Source: Leptodactylus fallax
Lineage: Eukaryota; Chordata; Amphibia; Anura; Leptodactylidae
NCBI GenBank assembly: GCA_947044405.1
Contig: CAMRHE010000355.1
Location: 620,001 to 684,000, forward strand
DNA length: 64,000 nucleotides
Direction: 5' to 3'
Under the pieces are notes generated by a model that worked only from the letters and a program-made list of their open reading frames with translations, had not been told where the DNA came from and did no database searches. Shown here one piece after another: positions 57,386 through 64,000 of this stretch (position 1 is its first letter; each line of letters starts with the position of its first letter). The translations under genes and the position numbers were made by a program.

Positions 57386-59314
57386 GTCTACAATATCGTT
57401 AAAGGCAGGTTGTAAGCAACATTTTCAAAGGATATGCCTTCCTTGCTAGTCTCTTAGAGAATTTGCCAACCATACAGAGGAAACTCCTTCCCCTGACAAC
57501 TTCCATTGAAAGATTGCTATCAAATTTTTGGCCAAATTCAATTCTCTGTAACTTGGGGTCTGGCTTCCTTGTCCTGATGGAAAGGCAGGCTTGGCATGTG
57601 CCCTGATGCTCCATTCACTATGGGAGCTCCTGCCATACAAACCAACCAAGATAGCCAGACGCCTACCGATCATGAAGTTATCCCCTATCCTATCAACAGC
57701 GCGATAACTTTAAAAGTTGGTGCAACCCCTTTAATCCTAATAAAAAATAAATAAATATATGTGTGAAAATTGTCTAAGAAAAAAAAAAAAGGTTATCACA
57801 TTATACGCCATGTGTTTTTTTTAAATTAGATATCGGGAAGATTGTGACAAAAATGTATGTTTGTGGCTATAAATCCTAGCCAAGCATAACTAGATACAAA
57901 CAACACCTCTTAGCCATAAGGGTATATTGCCACATAGCTAAATTTTGGCCGAAATTTCTGCAACAAAGTCAATTTCATACAAGCCTGATAAATGGAAGAG
58001 TTGCAAACTTTTTGCAACAAATCTGCCACTGCTAAAATACCCTAAGAGCAAATTCAGACATGTGAGATGCAGGTAAAAACAGAATGCGTAATTGTCACAT
58101 TTCCTGGACCAACAGTGGCTTGGCTGAACTGGACTCACTGCAAAGTGATCTATCCATCTACAGTCATAGAAAATTTACTGTATGCCCTGGAGGAAGGGGG
58201 GTGTCGCTTGTGGGAGTGAGAGAGATGAGATGACACTAAGGCTGTGATCTTTCTAATGTAACTTGGAAGTTTTATTTCCTGGAACTGTGCGTATATCTAA
58301 GGGAAACTGCACGCTGCTCCCCGACTTCATATGAGCACTGCGCCTGAAAAACATGACAGTATAAAACCTGATATTCTACTCGAAAGCAAAGCTTCCTAGG
58401 CTTAAGATGGTACCAACGGTCTAAACTCTAACCCTAATGCTCTTGACATATGTCCTTAGTGGTGACCTCTGCTCTCCTGACGTGTTAGTGTATGCTCACA
58501 CAATGGAATTTATGTGCATTTTCTGATCAAAACCTGCATGAGTAAGTGACAGGTCACTTGTTGAAACTAACTGTGGGGGATTACCAAATTAGAATCTGGG
58601 GCTAACCCACATAGAAATCTGCAAAAAAGTCAGACTAAAATGATTGTGGGGCACATGTTCTTACATCTCTGCATTTTATCATGTGTCTACTATTTCACTG
58701 GAAACATATGAATAAACTCCCTACAGGTAGTTACTATTCCCCTTTATAGTATAGTGTCAGGGTGCCCCTATTGACAAGGGGAATAGCAACACTCAGTTGT
58801 CAATTTATTAATACATTTCCAGGAGGTATAACAGAGGATCTACAGAACAGATGCTTCTGAATTGTTTACTTATGTCAAATGCAAGCATTTACTAAATCAG
58901 GAGAGCAGAGACCCAGACCCCATGCAATTCTAGAGAATGTACAGCATACTAGCACCAAGACTGGTTTAGTAAAATTGTGTGTTTTTGTTACATCTAGAAT
59001 GCAAACAGTTAAAAGGGTTCTTAGACATTTATTCACAGGCTAGGTGCCACTTCCACCTGACTTGAAACCCACATATATTCCGTATGGGGATTGGGGGACC
59101 CCTGTCCTGTCTAGTGCCGTATCATCAGAAGAGACCCCCATTGTGATGACAAACCAAATTAAGACACTTATGGCATTTCTACAGGATATACCATAAATTC
59201 CTATAATAAGAAAAGCCCTTTAAAATGCAGGAAAAATATTCCCGTCTGAATGAGGCCTAGCCCGTTATTAAATAAGCACATTTGATCAGCATCTTTATGA
59301 AATAAATTCCTTAC
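57386..59314. other. topaz1: intron 1, nothing further recognised
   Basis: AT-rich, mostly apparently unique. The minus frame near 57399-57614 shows no family features. Confidence 0.35.
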
Positions 59315-60446
59315 TAGAATTTCTGGGCTTGGTCAGCTCTGAGGAGTATTTCTGTTCTTCTCCATGCAGAGGATCTGGGTGCAGGGTCTTCACCTTACTC
59401 ACATGTTCTGAAGAAACAACTTTCTTTGAAACCTGGTGTAGTAAAGAGCGCTGCACTCTAACATGGATAGTGTGAATTTGATTTTTTTCTGCACTACCAA
59501 CCCCTTTCACATCTTCACCAGGAGATTCTTGTTTGACCGCCTTCCACAACAGTGATCCTGCTTTCCTCCCTCTCTTCCTGCTATCAGGCTGGCATCCATT
59601 ACTATGACATAAAGAGACCTGTCCTAGCTCACTTGTCCTGCCACTCTGATCAACATTCACACTTGATGTAGCTGCACCTTTACCAACAGCTGGAAGGATC
59701 TTAGCTTTCCTCTTACCCTGCCCAGACACAACTCTATTCTGAGCATTACCAGTCTGTTGATCAGCATCAATTGCCCTTCTCACACCCACAGATGTGATCT
59801 TCTTATTACCTTTTCCCTTAGGCCCAGCAGATACACAACTTTTACCCTGCCCTGATATTGTGCCCTCAAATTCACTTTGCTTAGCCTTTGGTTTTTGCCC
59901 CTTTTTCTTTTGAGGGCACAAAACCTCACTGGCACATGACGGCAGGACACAAGATTTTTTAGCAGTTTTTGACTTCCTCCCTCTCTTTTTCACTTGTCCA
60001 CAATGCAAACCATTCTTATGGCAAACATGGCTCACTTGGGGTTCATCCTCCTTATCCAAATTTATCTGAGACTCTGTACCCTCTTTGCATTGGTGAAGTG
60101 CACTGGTTTTTGGCTTCCTCCCTCTCTTTTTTACTTGTCCACACAGCAAACCATTCTCATGGCAAATATGGGGTGTCTCCTCCTTACTATGTGCCTTGTC
60201 CAAACCTAACTGAGATTCTCCATTCCCCCCTTTACATTGGCCAGGTGCACTGACTTTAGGCTTCCTACCCCTATTTTTCTTAACCAGCGCACTTTCCCCA
60301 GTCGCTCCTCCTGGCGCCCGCAGACAAGACTTTACTGGTGCTGGCTGGGCACTGCCACCCTCTTTAGAAGCATTCCCTTCAGGTCTATCAGATCCACTCA
60401 CTGATAAATGGAGCCTGGCTAGCTTTCTCGGGCGCAACTCAATCAT
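59315..60446 (-). CDS. topaz1: topaz1 exon 1 (coding part), basic AT-hook-like repeats
   Basis: Encodes residues 1-377 plus one base of codon 378. An in-frame TAA lies directly before the ATG at 60446, which fixes the start unless an upstream splice joins in. The donor A|GTAAGG lies at 59314/59313. The product is Lys/Arg/Ser/Gly-rich. It carries RGRK-type motifs near residues 56-64, 106-113, 153-160 and 290-297, plus a weaker KKGQKPK near 181-187. Three of them are preceded by a Cys-His-x-Asn-Gly motif. The RGRK cores resemble AT-hooks, so minor-groove DNA contact or nuclear localisation is possible, but that is inference. Upstream, a CTAAC plus a long T/C tract ends a few bases before the ATG, so a 5' UTR intron is possible. 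Confidence 0.82.
59556..60281 (-). repeat. topaz1: RGRK / CH-NG motif repeats in topaz1 exon 1
   Basis: Four RGRK-type motifs, two of them in near-identical units of about 47 codons (CHENGLLCGQVKKRGRKPK and CHKNGLHCGQVKKRGRKSK). The DNA of these two units is also clearly similar, so this is an internal duplication. Confidence 0.85.
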
Positions 60447-60659
60447 TTATAGGAATCTTCTCAAAATACAGGGGAAAAAAAAAGTTAGAAAAAAAAAAAA
60501 AAACTAGAGGGACATCCTTTATACTACTCCCGCAAATGTGCCAACCATGAACATCTGCAATGCGGCTCCTTGTCAACACATGGGGTCAAAATAGTCACAA
60601 AATATAAAAAACAATCTACTATCAATGGACACCAACAAGAAAAAACATAAAAGATCTTC

Positions 60660-60980
60660 TGTATAACCAACAGTGAAAGTAAGCGGTAAGTGAAGTGGCG
60701 CCGCGTCGGGCGGTGTAGGCCGCAGCCTACTGCTACTCTCTTTCGTCACGGAGCCCCAGCCATACAACCACTACACCTTCCCTTACACACAGCTCACACC
60801 CGCCACCGCCTCTTTCCCTCCCCCTCCTGCTCGGCAGCTCCGCGTCACTGACAATGCCACCACCGTGTTACTGCGGGGGACAGGAAAGGCAGAGGAACAC
60901 CCACTTGTGGCCGGAAGTGGCGCCTACGGGGGACTGCACTTGCTTGACGGACCTGTCACATCCTGTGCGTGGTCTGTGAG
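60660..60980 (-). promoter_or_regulatory. topaz1: putative topaz1 promoter, CpG-rich
   Basis: This is a local GC- and CpG-rich stretch just upstream of exon 1, in contrast to AT-rich surroundings. It contains a CCGGAAGTG ETS-type site near 60913, TGACG/CGTCA half-sites near 60745 and 60842, and GCCGCG-type CpG clusters near 60700. A GCGGGA E2F-like site lies outside it near 60527. Germ-cell genes are often controlled through CRE and E2F6 sites, so these are plausible, but no transcription start can be placed from sequence alone. It could be bidirectional. Confidence 0.5.
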
Positions 60981-63705
60981 CTGCAGACGCGGGGGCAGCA
61001 CGACTGATTATATAATGATAATAGCTGCAGCAATGTCACTAACTGTGTAGTATGGTAGTTCCTCCTGGCAGGTCCTCGCTGCAGAAACTCCATTCTACAT
61101 AGCTAACCAGAATGGAGGTGCTGGGGCAAGGCTCAACAAGTGCAGCTCCAGGCGAGACGCCATAACTGGAATGGCGTTGCATGTTGAATCTGCCCATAGA
61201 AATCCCAGTAGACTCAGCATAAGAAAATAGTGTCCTGGAGCAAAGCCAGAAATGGCAGAGGCTTAGAGAGTCAATTCAGACTGTCATGTGTGGTTTGGGC
61301 AATGTGGTACTTTAGATGCTACATTTCCCGGGCTCCTGCAGTTTAGCTGGACAATTTATTGCATCGCATTGGTTCTGTGAATTCTAGCCCAATCCATTGG
61401 TCTGCTGTCCCATACTAAAATAATGCTATAAGCCTGGTACAGTAGTAGATAACTCATGCTGTAAGTACGGGAATGTAGGTGGTAATAGATCGCTATGGTG
61501 CTGTGATTACAGGACAGTAGTAGATCATTGTGATTGTGAGTATAGGACAGTTGACTCACAGTCAGACTGTTAAGTTGCCGGTGATCTGGGTAAACCAGTC
61601 TGTGTGATGGCCACATTTCCCATACCAAGCTTTGTCGTCTGAATAGGCTCTTATGTTGCAGATTAGTTTTTGAATAGCATTTTACACACGTGTACAGGTA
61701 TATGATCCGGTACCATTCTTTGGATACCTTGATTTATGGCAGATTATAATTGTATCACTTCAGGCCAAGGCTCCACTGTGTCACATGGTTATAGAGGTGC
61801 AGTATCACACCATGTATTCTTTTCAATCACCACACATTAAACTGTCTTGAGGGCTCCCAAATTAATAGCAGCTCGTTTTTTCAAGTTGCCACTAGCCAAT
61901 AACTAGAAACAGTTTGTAATGAAGATTGGAATACTGTGGTAATTGACATGACCTCACACGTTTTGTGCACTGTGGCCGTGCATTCAAAATGTTTTGTGGT
62001 TTTTACAGAGAGAAATGTATTTATCATGTTCCCTGGTGAAAATACTATAGCAACTTTTTATGCATATTTTTCCATTGCTATTTTAGCCACACCTAACATG
62101 ACTGAGTACACCCTAAGGCTAAGGGGACCCGTTGCAGAAACGCAGCAAAATATTGCTGCGGAAGAAAAAAAGCTGTACAAAAAAAAAAAAAAAAACGAAC
62201 GGCACCTTGTACTTGTGTTCCCGACCATCAACATTATCAGCTAAGCCACCCGATCAGGGAGCCAGTTTAGTAGAACAAAAAATCTGCACAATTTGTTTGT
62301 CCATTTTTGGAGAAACAAGTATTTTCAATCAATGGGCATTTCAGTATTTTCATGTCTGACCGTTGAAAATTTCAGCCATCTAAAATCTAGTGAATATGGC
62401 TAATGTGAGGCTGAGGCCACATGCTGTGGAAAGGCTGCATTTTTGTTCCAGGTTTTGCTGCCATTTTATGAGCCAAAAGGCAAGAATGGCTTCTGAAGGA
62501 ATGGGAAAAATAAAAAGGAACCATAGATTATACATCTTTCTGCTAAATCTACTGCCGACTTTGGCTCAGCGTTTGGCATAGCTTTTCTATATGTGACCTC
62601 AGCTTTTTTTTTTGTTGCAGATTTTTGAGTGTAGGCTGGAAGTGGATTTAAAAGCAAAATCGAGAAAGGACTTCTATTCTCCTTCCCGTTGAATCCTCTT
62701 CTGGCTTTGACTCAAACAGCAGTAAATTCTGCACCGAAAAAAGGAACAAAGACTCCATGTTTGTCTCTAGGCTGTATTCTGCATTATTATTTGTAAGTCA
62801 CCTCTCACTGAAATTGGTGGTAGCAAAATCAAAAGTAAAATAAATTGATATATATTAAAAAATGGCTCAAACCAATCCCATAATTATGGCTCCCAAACAA
62901 CCATACCTGGGTGAACAACTTGCTATCCCCTAAGACATTTGCACAAAGGGGAATAACACATATAGGGGTAGCACAAACCACCAGGAGTCTATTACATCCA
63001 AGCAGGCAGGAGATTCCTATCATATAGAATTCTAATGGTGTCCAAAAACAGGTAGTGTTAGAAAGCATGTGTGACAAAAAAGTTGCATCCTATTTCTAAA
63101 AGTTTCCCCTAATGGTTGTAAATAGGTTTCTTAAAAAATTTGAATGCTATGTCTCACATGCTGTGACAAGGTGATAAAATTTATAATGGCAGAGGCTTAG
63201 ATAGCAGCCTGGATGGCTGTGCAATCACAGCTACCTGCCAGGAGAGGCAGTATTCAACAGTCCCTGCTGCGCTAACTAGTAGATACTTGATACTAGTAAC
63301 AGCCTAGATTCCAAATAGATCACTCTAAGATGAGCAGTTTTAACTAAGACAAGCCCTAAATAGTTAAGATAGGATTTAGCACTGAAAACTGCTGTACACT
63401 GGCCCTGATGGTGGACCTGTGTACTAAGGAGAAGCAGCACAGGAAAGCTAGGCCTATATACACTAAACCCCACCCACTTCCTCCTTCCCTCCCTAACAAC
63501 CCTGATTGGGTGGGACAATGGAGGGTGCATAGGAGCCATGCAGTCCAGGGAGACTGCTAGCACCTAGGTATCCATAACATCACTGAACTAATACAATTGA
63601 ATAGTTGAAATGAAGTACAAGGATGCAAAGAGACGCTCTGAGACACAAGCAGAAGAGTACCCACGTCATTAACATCTACAGTGTGTGTATGTATCATAAG
63701 AATAT
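60981..63705. other. upstream flank of topaz1, no gene recognised
   Basis: AT-rich after the promoter island. AAGGCTAAGGGGACCCG near 62113 and GAGGCTGAGGCCACATG near 62406 look like ends of short GGCTA-type elements. Poly-A at 62179-62195. No splice-supported or long open frame on either strand. Confidence 0.4.
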
Positions 63706-64000
63706 AGCCGCCGCCCCCCCCCCCCCCCAAAAAAAAAAAAAGAAGGTTGTAGCTAAGGAGACATGTGCATCTCAATAAACACAGGCACATTACAAGCACA
63801 CTCATCGTTGAAAAATAATGCACCTCATGAGCATACAGTCCCCCATATATACAATATATCACAACTCATTCGTGAAAGAATGGAGGGGGGGATATTACTC
63901 CCACAATTAAAAACGGGAAACTATATCCACAAGGAGTGGATCAAATAGCAGAGATAGAATCAAACACTAGAAGTCAATTCACACCTCATAAGAAAGTGAT
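63706..64000. repeat. C-run/A-run low-complexity tract, then unassigned sequence
   Basis: CCGCCGCC and about 18 C residues, then about 13 A residues (63714-63741). The rest shows no feature to the window end. Confidence 0.6.

Noticed and set aside
61356..61628. Minus-strand 90-codon frame upstream of topaz1
   Set aside because: Low-complexity His/Tyr/Ser composition, no splice context and no recognisable domain.

Overview
This is vertebrate nuclear DNA, AT-rich and full of repeats. It looks like an amphibian, most likely a frog or toad. The evidence is one split protein gene with long introns, several Tc1 families, DIRS and Penelope-like retroelements, TTAA-flanked and other small DNA elements, and a tRNA-derived SINE. 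The species call is inference. A lungfish or basal ray-finned fish is not excluded.

One host gene fills most of the window on the minus strand. I assembled twelve coding exons whose GT-AG sites and codon phases join without a break: 60446-59315, 56215-53992, 48936-48866, 37442-37345, 36585-36533, 25790-25675, 25516-25431, 21913-21794, 20875-20812, 20250-20099, 5687-5595 and 4995-4880. They encode about 1,441 residues. The protein has a basic, repetitive N-terminal exon, a very long low-complexity second exon, then short exons carrying a CCCH zinc finger and a helical C-terminal part. This layout matches TOPAZ1, a germ-cell factor needed for male meiosis in mice. The 3' end is uncertain: a weak candidate last exon lies at 4014-4055, or the gene runs past position 1. 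A GC-rich putative promoter lies at about 60660-60980.

The introns are transposon graveyards. Intron 10 (20098-5688) holds a Tc1 element, a Penelope-like remnant, and two head-to-tail DIRS remnants, one split by another Tc1. The 22-25 kb region of intron 7 is a nest at least three levels deep, with a hAT-type element bounded by an 8-bp duplication and a short insert bounded by a 46-bp duplication. Intron 5 (36532-25791) has three Tc1 copies, one of which (31596-33163) keeps an uninterrupted DD35E transposase. Intron 3 (48865-37443) holds Penelope fragments, an internally deleted Tc1, a TTAA-bounded element and a DD38E Tc1. Intron 2 (53991-48937) holds a Penelope promoter-like segment with a degraded hammerhead-like core and further fragments.

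Upstream of about 61 kb I see no gene. No prokaryotic-type system, CRISPR array, tRNA gene or rRNA gene was found. The most notable items are the repeat structure of the topaz1 N-terminal half, the intact Tc1, the tandem DIRS pair, the hammerhead-like relics and the nested 22-25 kb block.
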